Source of the DNA: Candidatus Gemmiger faecavium | GTDB taxonomy: Bacteria; Bacillota; Clostridia; Oscillospirales; Ruminococcaceae | Direction: 5' to 3' | Length of the DNA: 64,000 bases | NCBI GenBank assembly: GCA_019114415.1 | Contig: DXFO01000038.1 | Location: 57,366-121,365 of the forward strand | Shown here: positions 35,017 to 44,735 of the stretch, piece by piece | Layout: each line of letters begins with the position of its first letter | How positions within the stretch are numbered: the stretch's first letter is position 1 | The notes under the pieces: generated by a model | Database searches by the model: none | What the model was told of the DNA's origin: nothing | The model's input: the letters and a program-made list of their open reading frames with translations, nothing else | Position numbers and translations under genes: made by a program

Positions 35017-38000
35017 TTATTCGTCTTGTGTGCCCAGTTTGCGTTCCTGCCATTGGGCACGGGTGATGAGCACTGCACGGGGTTTGGCGCCCTCATAGGG
35101 GCCGATGACCCCTTCCTGCTCCATCTGATCCATAATGCGGGCCGCACGGGCATAGCCCAGCTTGCAGCGGCGCTGCAAAAGGCTGGTAGAGGCCTGACCT
35201 GCGTCGATTACACACTCCACTGCCTGTTCGAACATGGGATCACGGGCCGATCCGGCATAGCCGTCATCGTCACCGGAATCCTTGCCCTTTTCTGCAACGG
35301 CCCTGCGTTCCATTTCCGCAATCATTTCCTCGTCATACTGTACCTGGCTCGTGGCCTTGATAAAGTTGAGGACTGCGGAAATTTCTTCGTCGGTCACATA
35401 CGTGCCCTGGATACGGGTGGGTTTTGCCGCGCCGACTGGCAGGAACAGCATATCGCCGTTGCCAAGCAGCTTTTCCGCACCGCCGGAATCCAGGATGGTA
35501 CGGGAGTCGATCTGGCTGGACACCGCAAAGGCAATCCGGCTGGGGACGTTCGCCTTGATCAGGCCGGTAATGACATCAACGCTGGGGCGCTGCGTAGCAA
35601 TGATCAGATGGATACCGGCTGCACGCGCTTTCTGCGCGATACGACAGATATAATCCTCCACCTCTTTGCCTGCAACCATCATCAGGTCCGCCAGCTCGTC
35701 AATCACGATGGCGATATACGGCAGGTGTTCCAGCGCGGGATACTGCTCGGCCAGCTTGTTATAACTCTTGATGTCGCGGACATTGTTTTCCGCAAACAGT
35801 TTGTACCGGCGCTCCATCTCCGCAACGGAAGCGCCCAGCGCGCCCGCCGCCTTACGCGGCTCCGTCACGACCGGCATCAGCAAATGCGGGATACCGTTAT
35901 ACTCTGCCAGTTCAACGACCTTGGGGTCGATCAGGATCAGTTTGACGTCCTCCGGCCCGGACCGGAACAAAAAGCTGATGATGATGGAGTTGACACAAAC
36001 CGACTTACCGCTGCCCGTAGAGCCTGCGATCAGCAAGTGCGGCATTTTGCAGAGATCCGCCACCTGAGCGGTACCGGCAATATCCTTGCCGAGAGCCATC
36101 GTCAGGGGCGACCGCATATTAATGTAATTCTGGGCCTCGAAAACGCTGCGGATATTCACCGCTGCACGCACACGGTTAGGGACCTCGATGCCCACCGCCG
36201 GCTTACCGGGGATGGGTGCCTCAATACGAACGCCCGCCGTGGCCAGGTTCAGCGCAATGTCATCCGCCAAGTTGGTGATGCGGCTGATTTTCACGCCTGC
36301 CTGAGGCTGAAGCTCATATCTCGTGACCGAAGGACCGCGGCAAACGTCCAGGATTCTCGTCTTGACCCCGAAACTGTCCAGCGTTTTGACCAGGGTATCC
36401 GCGTTCTTTTTCATTTCGCGGGCCGCACCCGCATCATCCTCCGCGCGGGAAGGATTGAACAGATTGAGGGACGGGTAGCAATACGGCTGATTTTCCGCCT
36501 GTTCGGCAACCAGTTCCGACAGCGGCGCCGTCTGCTCTGCCTTGTCGGCACGGGGCGGGGTGCGAATGGGTTCGGATGCAGAATTCCCGATGGCCTCACT
36601 GACATGCAGATGTCCCGGCTCTGTCGGGCGCTCAAGGCTCTCGCTGCGAGCAGGCGTCACCGACTGGGCCGGGCGCTGCACCGCTGCTGCGGCAGCCCCC
36701 GCGCCGGACAGCAAGCTGCCCATGGGAACGCCGGCGTTCCATGCCGCCTGCGCCGAATCAAAACTGCCGCCGATGGACGGGATCACGTCGGTCATTCCCA
36801 GCGGGTCCGGCTCGACTTCCACAAAATCATCGTCGTGATGCGGCATCTGCTGTGCCACATTCAGGCGCACTTCCCCAAGAGGAGCATCCTCGTCATCACG
36901 GGGAAGCCCTCCCATTGCCTTCTGGATCAGCTCGTCCAGTTCACTGGACGAAGTGGTATCCGGATCCGGCTGCGCTTCCAAATGGAGGGAGAAATCCTCT
37001 TCCTCTGTCTGTTTCGGCTGTGGTGCCGGTGCAGGACGCAGGGGCGTTTTTTCCTTGCGTCCAAGCTGTTCCAGCGGGTCCAGACCGAACGTGCCGCCCG
37101 GACCGATCACAACGGGTTCCAGGGGATCATTTTCCACTGCTTCATGCAAGGCGCGGCTGGACATATCCGGTCCCAGGTCAACGTCAAAGGATGCCCTGGG
37201 TTCCGTTTCCGGCATCACCGGAGCAGGCGCCTTTACAGCCGCTGCGGATTCCGCCGCTGCCGCCTGTGCCGCACCACGGCGGCCATTCTTCCGCGCTTCG
37301 TCCTGTGCCAGATAGGGTGCCGCGTCAAAAGCAGGATGATGCGGCACATCACGGCCCGCATCTGTCGGAAGCGTACCGGTCAGATTTTCAATCGGCTCTT
37401 CCTCCGGCCCGCCTGCAAACAGCTGCGTATCATAGGCGTCCTCTTCCTCATAGGAAGCCGCCCGCGCCTCTTTCAGCCGTGCCGACTGATACAGGATAAA
37501 CTGAACAATATCCCTGGGCGTGACCGCGAAGAAAACCATCAGCCCGGTAGCGAACAGCAGCAGCATCACAAAATTTGCTGCGGGACGCCCGCAGAGCGCA
37601 ACCAGTGTGGCACCAATCGCACCGCCAAACACGCCGCCGCTCCAGAACTTCGTCTGTCCCCACGCGAACAGCGTCTGGACGACCTGGACGAAGTTGGAGT
37701 CTCCCACCTTAAAATCAGAAAAGACCACCGGAACACTGGCGCAAACCAAGGCAAGCAGCAGCGTCTTGGCCAGGAATTTACCAACCAGATAGCCCGAAGC
37801 GATCAGATAGGCAAGATACAGAAGCAGCGGACCTACCAGATACGTCACAATGCCAAAGGTGCCGAACATCCAACCGCGAATGAGACTCCAGACACTTTGC
37901 CCCGGAACAATAACCAGCGCAATGGCCAGAATGCCGACCGCCGCCAGCGGAATGCTGCCCATAACGCTGTTGCGCTCCTGCCGCCGGCGAGCGCGGGTCG

Positions 38001-38139
38001 ATGTGGTTTTGGAAGCCTGCTTTTTATGGCTGGTGCTTCTGCTCTGGGATGATGAACGACGTTTTGTCGATGATGTGTTCTTTGCGGATGACCGCTGAGA
38101 CGATCTTCCGGTGCTTTTTCCGGATCGAGACTGTGCCAT
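35017..38139 (-). CDS. ftsK: DNA translocase FtsK/SpoIIIE
   Basis: A 1040-residue translocase that pumps chromosome DNA through the division or sporulation septum. Order: basic Ser/Lys-rich N-terminus (about 1-55), four predicted membrane helices (about 60-195), a long acidic and Pro/Ala-rich linker (about 220-560), the RecA-like motor with Walker A GSTGSGKSVC, and the C-terminal winged-helix gamma domain (LLQRRCKLGYARAARIMDQM) that reads KOPS/SRS sites. The start follows GAGGGG. With spoIIGA, sigE and sigG in the same window, a SpoIIIE role in sporulation is likely. Confidence 0.95.
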   Translation of the reverse strand: MAQSRSGKSTGRSSQRSSAKNTSSTKRRSSSQSRSTSHKKQASKTTSTRARRRQERNSVMGSIPLAAVGILAIALVIVPGQSVWSLIRGWMFGTFGIVTYLVGPLLLYLAYLIASGYLVGKFLAKTLLLALVCASVPVVFSDFKVGDSNFVQVVQTLFAWGQTKFWSGGVFGGAIGATLVALCGRPAANFVMLLLFATGLMVFFAVTPRDIVQFILYQSARLKEARAASYEEEDAYDTQLFAGGPEEEPIENLTGTLPTDAGRDVPHHPAFDAAPYLAQDEARKNGRRGAAQAAAAESAAAVKAPAPVMPETEPRASFDVDLGPDMSSRALHEAVENDPLEPVVIGPGGTFGLDPLEQLGRKEKTPLRPAPAPQPKQTEEEDFSLHLEAQPDPDTTSSSELDELIQKAMGGLPRDDEDAPLGEVRLNVAQQMPHHDDDFVEVEPDPLGMTDVIPSIGGSFDSAQAAWNAGVPMGSLLSGAGAAAAAVQRPAQSVTPARSESLERPTEPGHLHVSEAIGNSASEPIRTPPRADKAEQTAPLSELVAEQAENQPYCYPSLNLFNPSRAEDDAGAAREMKKNADTLVKTLDSFGVKTRILDVCRGPSVTRYELQPQAGVKISRITNLADDIALNLATAGVRIEAPIPGKPAVGIEVPNRVRAAVNIRSVFEAQNYINMRSPLTMALGKDIAGTAQVADLCKMPHLLIAGSTGSGKSVCVNSIIISFLFRSGPEDVKLILIDPKVVELAEYNGIPHLLMPVVTEPRKAAGALGASVAEMERRYKLFAENNVRDIKSYNKLAEQYPALEHLPYIAIVIDELADLMMVAGKEVEDYICRIAQKARAAGIHLIIATQRPSVDVITGLIKANVPSRIAFAVSSQIDSRTILDSGGAEKLLGNGDMLFLPVGAAKPTRIQGTYVTDEEISAVLNFIKATSQVQYDEEMIAEMERRAVAEKGKDSGDDDGYAGSARDPMFEQAVECVIDAGQASTSLLQRRCKLGYARAARIMDQMEQEGVIGPYEGAKPRAVLITRAQWQERKLGTQDE

Positions 38140-38385
38140 TTTGAATGTACCCCTCAAACAATAACATATTGTTGATAAATCGATCATTTATGTACCTCAA
38201 GGAGATCCTTTCCGCAAAAAGGCGCAAAGAGCCCCTTGAAAAATCTATGGTTTATTATTTTATCATGAATGGCGGCGATTGTAAAATCCATCTGCCCATT
38301 TTTTGTCCTTCTTGCCTGTAAAACCTCATCCGATCAGGCAGGGGTTCTTTTGACGATTTGCATAAAAATGAGTTTTCCTTTTTGG

Positions 38386-39087
38386 TTATCTGCGCTTTTC
38401 AATTTCCTGATACAGATAGCCCAGGGCATCCCCCAACCCGCCCAGAGAATCGATCAGGCCTTCCTGCACAGCCTGTTCACCATTGAGGACCGTCCCCATA
38501 TCCATGACCAGTTCCCCCGTGTTGTGCATCAGCTGGGTAAACCGTTTTGCGGATATTCTGGAATGCTTGGCAACAAAGCCGACGATGCGTTCCTGCATCT
38601 GCTCAAAATACCGCATGGTCTGCGGCACACCAAGCACCATGCCGGAATGCCGCACCGGATGCACCGTCATGGTGGCAGTCGGCACAATAAAACTGCGGCC
38701 CGCGGACACCGCCAGCGGGATACCGATGGAGTGGCCGCCGCCCAGCACAAGGGTTGCGCTGGGCTTTGTCAGCCCAGCGATCAGCTCTGCCAGGGCAAGG
38801 CCGGCCTCCACATCCCCGCCAACCGTATTGAGGATGACCAGAAGCCCTTCGATTTCCGGGTCTTCCTCAATATCTACAAGCTGCGGGATGACATGCTCAT
38901 ATTTTGTCGTTTTTTGATTGTCCGGCGACAGGGTATGTCCCTCGATCGTTCCCACTACAGTCAGGCAATGAATGGCATACCGCCCTCTTGTAGCAGCTAC
39001 CATGCCGCTCTCGGCAATCATTTCTTGTTCTTTTTGCTTCTGCAAAGTGTCTTCATGTTCATTTTGCAAGGTTTGGTTCTTATTCAC
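38386..39087 (-). CDS. ClpP-class serine peptidase, TepA-like
   Basis: A 233-residue protein with the ClpP/crotonase fold. The nucleophile Ser lies in GGGHSIGIPLAVSAG, the His in MTVHPVRHSG. It has a Gln/Glu/Lys-rich N-terminus instead of a signal peptide. The GTG start at 39087 is chosen because AAAGGAGAG lies 5-6 bases upstream. Relatives (YmfB/TepA) lie next to spoIIIE in Bacillus, as here. Proposed roles include signal-peptide degradation or translocation enhancement, but the substrate is not established. The 246-bp gap to ftsK shows no clear terminator. Confidence 0.85.
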   Translation of the reverse strand: MNKNQTLQNEHEDTLQKQKEQEMIAESGMVAATRGRYAIHCLTVVGTIEGHTLSPDNQKTTKYEHVIPQLVDIEEDPEIEGLLVILNTVGGDVEAGLALAELIAGLTKPSATLVLGGGHSIGIPLAVSAGRSFIVPTATMTVHPVRHSGMVLGVPQTMRYFEQMQERIVGFVAKHSRISAKRFTQLMHNTGELVMDMGTVLNGEQAVQEGLIDSLGGLGDALGYLYQEIEKRR

Positions 39088-39208
39088 GGGATACTCTCCT
39101 TTTTTCTGCTCTATCTCGGGTATGGAATTCATTTCGAGTTTCCGTTGACATTATGCCCATTTCCCGTTCCTCATATTTAGCAACGCACACAAAAACTTAG
39201 ATAAAAAA

Positions 39209-39237
39209 TTGACAACTGTCGGCAGATTGATTATACT
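39209..39237 (+). promoter_or_regulatory. Promoter of rex
   Basis: TTGACA, 17 bases, TATACT, with a leader of about 110 nt. I see no obvious Rex-type TTGT...ACAA dyad overlapping it. Confidence 0.7.
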
Positions 39238-39352
39238 TATCCATAGCAATAAATGTTCGATTGGTGCGCCGCCGTTTGAATGCCCGCACCGTCATTTCAT
39301 CGGCTGTTTTGACGTATTCCATTTGATTTTGCACGGGAGGTGCATATTTGCT

Positions 39353-39994
39353 ATGTCCACGCAAGGAAAGGTTTCCCTGCCCGTCATCAAACGGCTGCCC
39401 AAGTATTATCGCTATCTGACCAATCTGGCCGCTGATGGAAAAGACAAAGTCTCTTCCAGTGAGCTGGCCCACATGATGGGAACCACTGCCAGCCAGGTCC
39501 GGCAGGATTTCAACTGTTTTGGCGGCTTCGGGCAGCAGGGCATCGGATACAAAGTCGACGTCTTGCTGGAAGAGATCGGTCGGCTTTTGTTTGGCTCCGG
39601 AGAGCTTCTCCCCACCATTCTCATTGGTGCCGGACGGCTGGGAAATGCCGTCTCCAGCTTTATTTCCCGTGATACCAACGGTTATCGTCTGCTCGCCGCT
39701 TTTGATGTCAACCCCGAACTCGTGGGCCGTCAGATGAGCGGAGTCACCATCCGCCCGCTGGAAGAGCTGGAATCGTTCTGCATGGAACACAAACCGGCCG
39801 TCGCTGTTTTGTGCGTTCCCCGGCAAAGCGCCGTCGACCTCAGCGATGAGCTTGTCCGGCTGGGAATCCAGGGCTTCTGGAACTTTAGCCACTATGATCT
39901 TTCTGTTGCCCACCCCGAAGTTACCGTGGAAAACGTACACCTGGGAGACAGTCTGATGAGCCTGGGGTATCGTCTGCGCAACCCCGAGACCTGA
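39353..39994 (+). CDS. rex: Redox-sensing transcriptional repressor Rex
   Basis: A 213-residue repressor that senses the NADH/NAD+ ratio and controls fermentation genes. Winged-helix DNA-binding domain (about 1-80: SSELAHMMGTTASQVRQDFN, FGGFGQQGIGYKV), then the Rossmann domain with ILIGAGRLGNA and the NADH-contacting AAFDVNP stretch, and the swapped C-terminal helix. GGGAGG lies 13 bases before the chosen ATG. It is transcribed alone between a strong promoter and a terminator. Confidence 0.95.
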   Translation: MSTQGKVSLPVIKRLPKYYRYLTNLAADGKDKVSSSELAHMMGTTASQVRQDFNCFGGFGQQGIGYKVDVLLEEIGRLLFGSGELLPTILIGAGRLGNAVSSFISRDTNGYRLLAAFDVNPELVGRQMSGVTIRPLEELESFCMEHKPAVAVLCVPRQSAVDLSDELVRLGIQGFWNFSHYDLSVAHPEVTVENVHLGDSLMSLGYRLRNPET

Positions 39995-40054
39995 CCGCGA
40001 TCCTCTCACATCTGTGCAGGAAACTTTTCGTCTCCTGTGTCGTCGTGTAAAATG

Positions 40055-40083
40055 AAAAGCCGTCGGCTCCCGGCGGCTTTTTT
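40055..40083 (+). terminator. Terminator after rex
   Basis: AAAAGCCGTCGG-CTCC-CGGCGGCTTTTTT, one G-T-type irregularity, strong T run. Confidence 0.85.
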
Positions 40084-40097
40084 CTTTGGGGCCTGCA

Positions 40098-40126
40098 TTG
40101 CATTTTGCAATCAGGGTATCTATAAT
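40098..40126 (+). promoter_or_regulatory. Promoter of tdk
   Basis: TTGCAT, 17 bases, TATAAT; the same hexamer pair and spacing as the SRP RNA promoter. Confidence 0.65.
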
Positions 40127-40199
40127 AATGGTTAAGCGCCTATGGGAATGGACGAGCTGATATCCCCGAACAGGCGTAAAAAATGGACGGAGGATATCC

Positions 40200-40811
40200 A
40201 TGGCCAAACTCTATTTCCGATACGGCGCAATGAACAGCGGAAAAACCACCGCACTGCTTCAGGTCGCATTCAACTACAAAGAACGTGGGATGCGGGTATT
40301 GATCCTGAAACCTTCGATTGACACCAAGGGCGGAGATATGCTGGTATCCCGTCTGGGCATCGGCCGCAAAGTAGACATTCTCGTCACCAAAGAAATGGAC
40401 ATCTTGCAGCTTGTGCGCGAAGATTGCGAGAAAAACGGCCCCCTGGCCTGTGTTCTCTGCGATGAAAGCCAATTTTTCACCCCCGAGCAGGCAGAGCAGC
40501 TGTTCCGCGTAACGGTCGATCCGGGTATCCCGGTAATCTGTTACGGACTGCGGGCCGATTTCATGATGCGCGGTTTCCCCGGTTCCACCCGCCTGCTGGA
40601 ACTCGCCCATACCATTGAAGAGCTGAAAACCATCTGTGCCTGCGGCCGCAAAGCTACTTGCAATGGGCGCAAGGTCAACGGAGAGTATGTCTTTGAGGGC
40701 GCACAGGTCGCAATCGACACGGTGGACGATGTGGAATATCAGAGCCTTTGCCCGCAATGCTGGTATCGGGAATACCATGCCTTTCTGAAACGAACCGGAA
40801 AGGAAAAATAA
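40200..40811 (+). CDS. tdk: Thymidine kinase (type II)
   Basis: Salvages thymidine to dTMP with ATP. 203 residues: P-loop GAMNSGKTT, Walker B-like VLCDESQFF, lasso and zinc-ribbon region with CACG (about residue 144) and CPQC, and YGLRADF preceding the lasso. GGAGG precedes the ATG. A single-gene unit with its own promoter and a strong terminator. Confidence 0.95.
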   Translation: MAKLYFRYGAMNSGKTTALLQVAFNYKERGMRVLILKPSIDTKGGDMLVSRLGIGRKVDILVTKEMDILQLVREDCEKNGPLACVLCDESQFFTPEQAEQLFRVTVDPGIPVICYGLRADFMMRGFPGSTRLLELAHTIEELKTICACGRKATCNGRKVNGEYVFEGAQVAIDTVDDVEYQSLCPQCWYREYHAFLKRTGKEK

Positions 40812-40856
40812 TCAGCTGCCTGTTTTCTTCCCAACTATTTATAATGCTGTAATCAT

Positions 40857-40896
40857 AAAACCGGCGTGCAGAAAAAATTCTGCACGCCGGTTTTTG
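40857..40896. terminator. Terminator between tdk and the AraC gene
   Basis: Perfect 17-bp stem AAAACCGGCGTGCAGAA and complement, 4-nt loop, T run on both sides; serves both convergent genes. Confidence 0.9.
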
Positions 40897-40921
40897 CTGT
40901 GCTGCTTATTTCAGACACCAT

Positions 40922-41794
40922 TTATTCTTCGGCATCCTCTTTTGTGACCTGGCGATAATACTGACGATACTGCTGTGGAGACAATCCCGTTGCGTCCTTG
41001 AACACCCTGCGGAAATGCGCCGTCGTCATAAAGCCCGACTTGGCCGCTACTGCGGAGATGCTCTCGTCCCCTCTTTCGATCATGCTTTGTGCCGCTTTGA
41101 TGCGGATGCCGTTGATGTACTCTACCAGACTGAGATTGATCGTTTTCTTAAACAATCTGCTCAAGTAGTACGGACTGATGTAGAACTTCGCCGCAATCTC
41201 TGTCAGTGTCAGCTTTTCGGCGTAATGCACCGCAATATAACTCTGAATCTGATCGATGATCCGGTTGCTGACGCGGGCGTTTTCCCTGCCGCGTTCCGGC
41301 TGCATATCGCATAAATGCTTCAGGTACAGCAAAAGGGTCCCGAGGATCAGCTTGTTCGCCGTCTGCGCTTCTCGTCCGCTGACCTCCTGCAGCAACATCA
41401 TTTGCTGCAGCATCGCATGGATACGATTTTGCTGCTTTACCGAAATGTGATTGATCAGATGATTTCGGCCGCTGCTCAAAAAATCAAAAAAGTCCACATC
41501 GTCAAATCCGGCACTCAATTCCTTGAGGTAATTGGGGCTGAAAATCACCGCGATGCGGCTCGAAGGTCCTTCCCCGATGGAACCTGTTTTGTGGATCTGA
41601 TTCTCACCGATCAGAACCACACTGCCTGCATTTACGACATAGGCAGTGTCTTCAATAAAATAGCGGTGGGAGCCCTCTATTTCATAGTAAATTTCATATT
41701 TATGGTGCGTATGAAACGTTGTCATTTCATATGCGCCGGGACGTTCGACTTTTTCAATGTAAAAATCAAGATCAGGAGAATAGCCGCTGTTCAT
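40922..41794 (-). CDS. AraC-family transcriptional regulator
   Basis: A 290-residue regulator: N-terminal cupin sensing domain (FHTHHKYEIYYEIEGSHRYFI, then VLIGENQIHKTGS) and C-terminal double helix-turn-helix (LTEIAAKFYISPYYLSRLFK and ISAVAAKSGFMTTAHFRRVFKDATGLSPQQYRQ, spanning about 190-285). Such cupin-AraC proteins usually respond to sugars. It has its own promoter and is divergent from a PAS-GGDEF-EAL gene 400 bp away; a regulatory link is possible but not shown. Confidence 0.9.
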   Translation of the reverse strand: MNSGYSPDLDFYIEKVERPGAYEMTTFHTHHKYEIYYEIEGSHRYFIEDTAYVVNAGSVVLIGENQIHKTGSIGEGPSSRIAVIFSPNYLKELSAGFDDVDFFDFLSSGRNHLINHISVKQQNRIHAMLQQMMLLQEVSGREAQTANKLILGTLLLYLKHLCDMQPERGRENARVSNRIIDQIQSYIAVHYAEKLTLTEIAAKFYISPYYLSRLFKKTINLSLVEYINGIRIKAAQSMIERGDESISAVAAKSGFMTTAHFRRVFKDATGLSPQQYRQYYRQVTKEDAEE

Positions 41795-41845
41795 TTCGCC
41801 CTTTCCTCCTTCCTCACATTTTCTACAGCACTGGATTCATTTAGT

Positions 41846-41874
41846 ATAATAGCACATTTTTTGCCAATTTTCAA
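41846..41874 (-). promoter_or_regulatory. Promoter of the AraC-family gene
   Basis: On the minus strand TTGAAA, 17 bases, TATTAT, giving a leader of roughly 45 nt. The rest of the 400-bp divergent region up to 42098 is AT-rich and shows no gene or repeat. Confidence 0.55.
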
Positions 41875-42098
41875 AGTGTTTTTTGGGAATATTCTATCAT
41901 TCCCATCAAATTTCATCACTTTTTTGGTTTCAGAGTACATTTTTTCACATCTTGAAAAGTTTGGATTGCTCCCCTGATTCCGTTTCGGCCCCCTTTCTTT
42001 CCACCATTTTTTCGTCAGCGATTGCTTTGTCCATCGGATGGCCATACTTTTTATGCCGGCCCGGCCATATTCCCCGCCCATGAACCTCAGACGCTCTT

Positions 42099-42127
42099 TT
42101 TACATGACAAAGCTGTCAGAATATGAT
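42099..42127 (+). promoter_or_regulatory. Promoter of the PAS-GGDEF-EAL gene
   Basis: TTTACA, 17 bases, TATGAT. The spacer contains TGACAAAGCTGTCA, a 14-bp inverted repeat (TGACA...TGTCA) that could be an operator. Confidence 0.55.
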
Positions 42128-42194
42128 AGAATAGGTAAAATTGACATGCTGTTGCCCGTATTCTGCTTGCGCAGCCGTATCTTGTTTCAGGGAG

Positions 42195-43862
42195 GTGGCC
42201 GACATCGCCGCAGATCTCGATTCCGTTTTGGATTGCGAACTTTTCGACATGCTTTCGCAAAGTTCCTCGGATATTTATTTCTATGTAAGTGACATTTCAT
42301 CCGGGCGTTCCCGGTGGAGCGCAGCTGCCGTAGAAGAATTCGATCTGAAAGACGAATATCAGGACGGTGCCGACTGGCTATGGCTTTGCCGGATTCATCC
42401 GGAAGATCAGCCAATTTTCCTCCGTGATCTTGAACAGATGCTCACCGGTCAGAACGGTGACGTGCACCACTGCGAATATCGCGTCAAAAACAAAGCCGGC
42501 CAGTACGTCTGGATCCGGAGCCGGGGTGTACTGCGCCGCAACAGCGATGGCAGCGCCGCACTTTTCACCGGTGTGCTGCGAAATATGGGTCTCAACCCCA
42601 AATATGACACCAATACCAACCTGTATACCATCCACGAATTCCGGGCCAGATTGTATGAGACGCTCTCCCAGCCCGGCCAGCGCGGCGGTATTTTACTGTT
42701 CGGTATCGACGATTTCAGCCGCATCAACGACGTACACGACTACGCTTTTGGCAACCTGGTCCTCCGCGCCTTTGCGGAAAAGCTGTTGTCTCTGCATCTG
42801 CCCGGGTTCCTTTTCCGAATGGATGGCGATAAGTTCGCTTACTGGATGCAGGATGCAGAGGCAGAAGATCTGGAAGTCGTTTTCTCCCGTTACTCTGCCG
42901 TTGCCGCGGAGCTTACCGTCGGCGAGGAGGAAATCCCCCTTGTTTTGACCGGCGGCTATGTACTGTATCCGTCCGACGGTATCCGGGCAGAGGATCTGCA
43001 TCGCCGCCTTGAGGTAGCGCTCAACACAGCCAAGCTTTCCGAGCCGGGCGGCCTGTGTGCCTTCTCGTCCGAAATGTTCCGTGACGAGCAGCGGCTTGAT
43101 GCCCTGCGTGCTGCTATTCATCGCTGTGTCGAGAATAATTTTGAAGGTTTTTATCTTCTGTACCAGCCTCAGATTTATGCCATGAGCCGCACCTGCCCTG
43201 CTGCCGAGGCAATTTTGTGCTGGTCCTCCGAGGAATATCCCAATGTTTCTCATACCGAACTGATGGCTGCGCTGGAAGAAAGCGGAGACATCCTCCGTCT
43301 GGGGCACTGGGCGCTGGAACAGGCTTTGACCCAGGTCAAACAGTGGCAAAAGACTGTGCCTTCCTTCGGCATCAGCATGGATATCTGCAGCCGTCAGATC
43401 GTTCAGCGCAGTTTCATTGATCGCATCTGCCAGCTTGCCGCCAAGCATGCCCTGCCCAACGGTACCTTGTGCCTGGAACTGAACGACGGCTGTTATGCCG
43501 CCGGTTCCCGGCACCTGTACGAATTGACCGCAACGCTGCGAAAAGCCGGGATCATGACCGCACTGGACGGATTTGCACCGGAACACCTTACTCTTTCTCT
43601 TTTGAAGGAGATCCGGCCGCAGTGGATCAAGATCCTTCCCCACCACGTTTTTGATTCCAGCAGTGAGGAGCCTTCCATCCTGCCTTCCCTGTTTGCCTTG
43701 TTCCACCAGCTTGGAATGTATGTCTGCGCAGAGGCGCTGGAGTCTTCCGAGCCTGCCGACATCGCCATCCGTGCAGGTGCCGACTTTGTCCAGGGACCGC
43801 TGTATTCCCCTCCGCTGGATGCGGACACATTCTACGAACGCTTTGTTTCTGAGCAGGCGTGA
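42195..43862 (+). CDS. Degenerate PAS-GGDEF-EAL protein
   Basis: About 555 residues: PAS domain (about 25-132), GGDEF-like domain (about 140-290) and EAL-like domain (about 305-555). The GGDEF signature reads DGDKF. The EAL motif reads EAILCW, the Asp-Asp segment is DGFAPEH in place of DDFGTGYS, and the Lys motif is WIKILPHH. Both catalytic centres therefore look inactive, suggesting a nucleotide-sensing or scaffolding role. The start is uncertain: GGGAGG overlaps GTG 42195, and the best-spaced codon (42204) is ATC; a TTG at 42141 and an ATG at 42249 are other options. A PAS-linked signal input is likely. Confidence 0.8.
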   Translation: MADIAADLDSVLDCELFDMLSQSSSDIYFYVSDISSGRSRWSAAAVEEFDLKDEYQDGADWLWLCRIHPEDQPIFLRDLEQMLTGQNGDVHHCEYRVKNKAGQYVWIRSRGVLRRNSDGSAALFTGVLRNMGLNPKYDTNTNLYTIHEFRARLYETLSQPGQRGGILLFGIDDFSRINDVHDYAFGNLVLRAFAEKLLSLHLPGFLFRMDGDKFAYWMQDAEAEDLEVVFSRYSAVAAELTVGEEEIPLVLTGGYVLYPSDGIRAEDLHRRLEVALNTAKLSEPGGLCAFSSEMFRDEQRLDALRAAIHRCVENNFEGFYLLYQPQIYAMSRTCPAAEAILCWSSEEYPNVSHTELMAALEESGDILRLGHWALEQALTQVKQWQKTVPSFGISMDICSRQIVQRSFIDRICQLAAKHALPNGTLCLELNDGCYAAGSRHLYELTATLRKAGIMTALDGFAPEHLTLSLLKEIRPQWIKILPHHVFDSSSEEPSILPSLFALFHQLGMYVCAEALESSEPADIAIRAGADFVQGPLYSPPLDADTFYERFVSEQA

Positions 43863-43904
43863 TTTTCTCTGTCCTGCCATACCTGTAAAGGAAGTTGATC
43901 TTTC

Positions 43905-44702
43905 ATGTCGGACGCTCCTTTGTTAAGCGCCTGTATCGTCTCGTACTGTGATTACGATGAGGTCTGTGCTGCCGTGCGCAGTATCCTCGCCCATACGCCG
44001 GGTGAATTGGCATTGTATGTCGTGGACAATGCGAGCCCGGACGGCTGTGGCAGCCGCCTTGCCGAAACGGATTTTGAGGATTCCCGTGTACAGGTCATCA
44101 CCCTGCCGGAGAACCTCGGCTTTGGGCGCGGCCACAATACGGTTCTCCCGATGCTGAAAAGCCGCTACCATTTCATTTTGAACCCGGATATCCTTCTTGA
44201 AAGTGACGTACTGCATGAACTGGCCGCATGGCTTGATGCCAATCCCGACGTCGCCATGGCCACCCCGCAGCTGTATTATCCCGACGGGCGAATCCAGCAT
44301 CTCCCGCGGCGGAAACCCACGCCCTGGACGCTGTTTGCCCGTCAGCTTGCCCCACGCTTTCCCGGCTCTATGTTTGACCGCAGCGACCGTCATTACACCA
44401 TGCAGGACGAAGATCTGACCCACCCGCGGCCGATCGAGTTCTGCACCGGCAGTTTTATGGCAGTCCGCACCGATGTTTTTCGGGAAATCGGCGGCTTTGA
44501 TGAAAGCTACTTCATGTATGTGGAGGATGCGGACCTTACCCAAAAAGTTCTGCGCAAGGGCCAGGTTTATCTGGCCCCTCAATTCCGCGCGGTACATGCC
44601 TGGCATCGTGCCCCTGCCCGGGATGCCGGCAAATTCAAAATGCAGCTGGTCAGCATGATGCGCTATTTCAAAAAATGGGGCATCCAAAAAGGCTCCGTCT
44701 GA
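43905..44702 (+). CDS. Family 2 glycosyltransferase (rhamnosyltransferase-like)
   Basis: A 265-residue GT-A enzyme. SACIVSYCDYDEV starts the nucleotide-binding fold, VVDNASPDGCG and PENLGFGRGHN follow, the DxD-like metal site is LNPDILL, and the acceptor part has ICTGSFMAVRT-like EFCTGSFMAVRTDVF and YFMYVEDADLTQKV. These are typical of WbbL-like transferases of dTDP-rhamnose or similar sugars. It is 42 bases downstream of the PAS-GGDEF-EAL gene with AGGAAG before the ATG, so the two are likely co-transcribed. Role in cell-surface polysaccharide is inferred. Confidence 0.88.
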   Translation: MSDAPLLSACIVSYCDYDEVCAAVRSILAHTPGELALYVVDNASPDGCGSRLAETDFEDSRVQVITLPENLGFGRGHNTVLPMLKSRYHFILNPDILLESDVLHELAAWLDANPDVAMATPQLYYPDGRIQHLPRRKPTPWTLFARQLAPRFPGSMFDRSDRHYTMQDEDLTHPRPIEFCTGSFMAVRTDVFREIGGFDESYFMYVEDADLTQKVLRKGQVYLAPQFRAVHAWHRAPARDAGKFKMQLVSMMRYFKKWGIQKGSV

Positions 44703-44735
44703 TCAGATCCATTTCATCTCAGTTTTTGTAACTTG

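Noticed and set aside
35026..38052. Plus-strand open frame of about 1000 codons opposite ftsK
   Set aside because: Antisense shadow of the FtsK gene; Arg/His/Gln-rich composition and no start signal.
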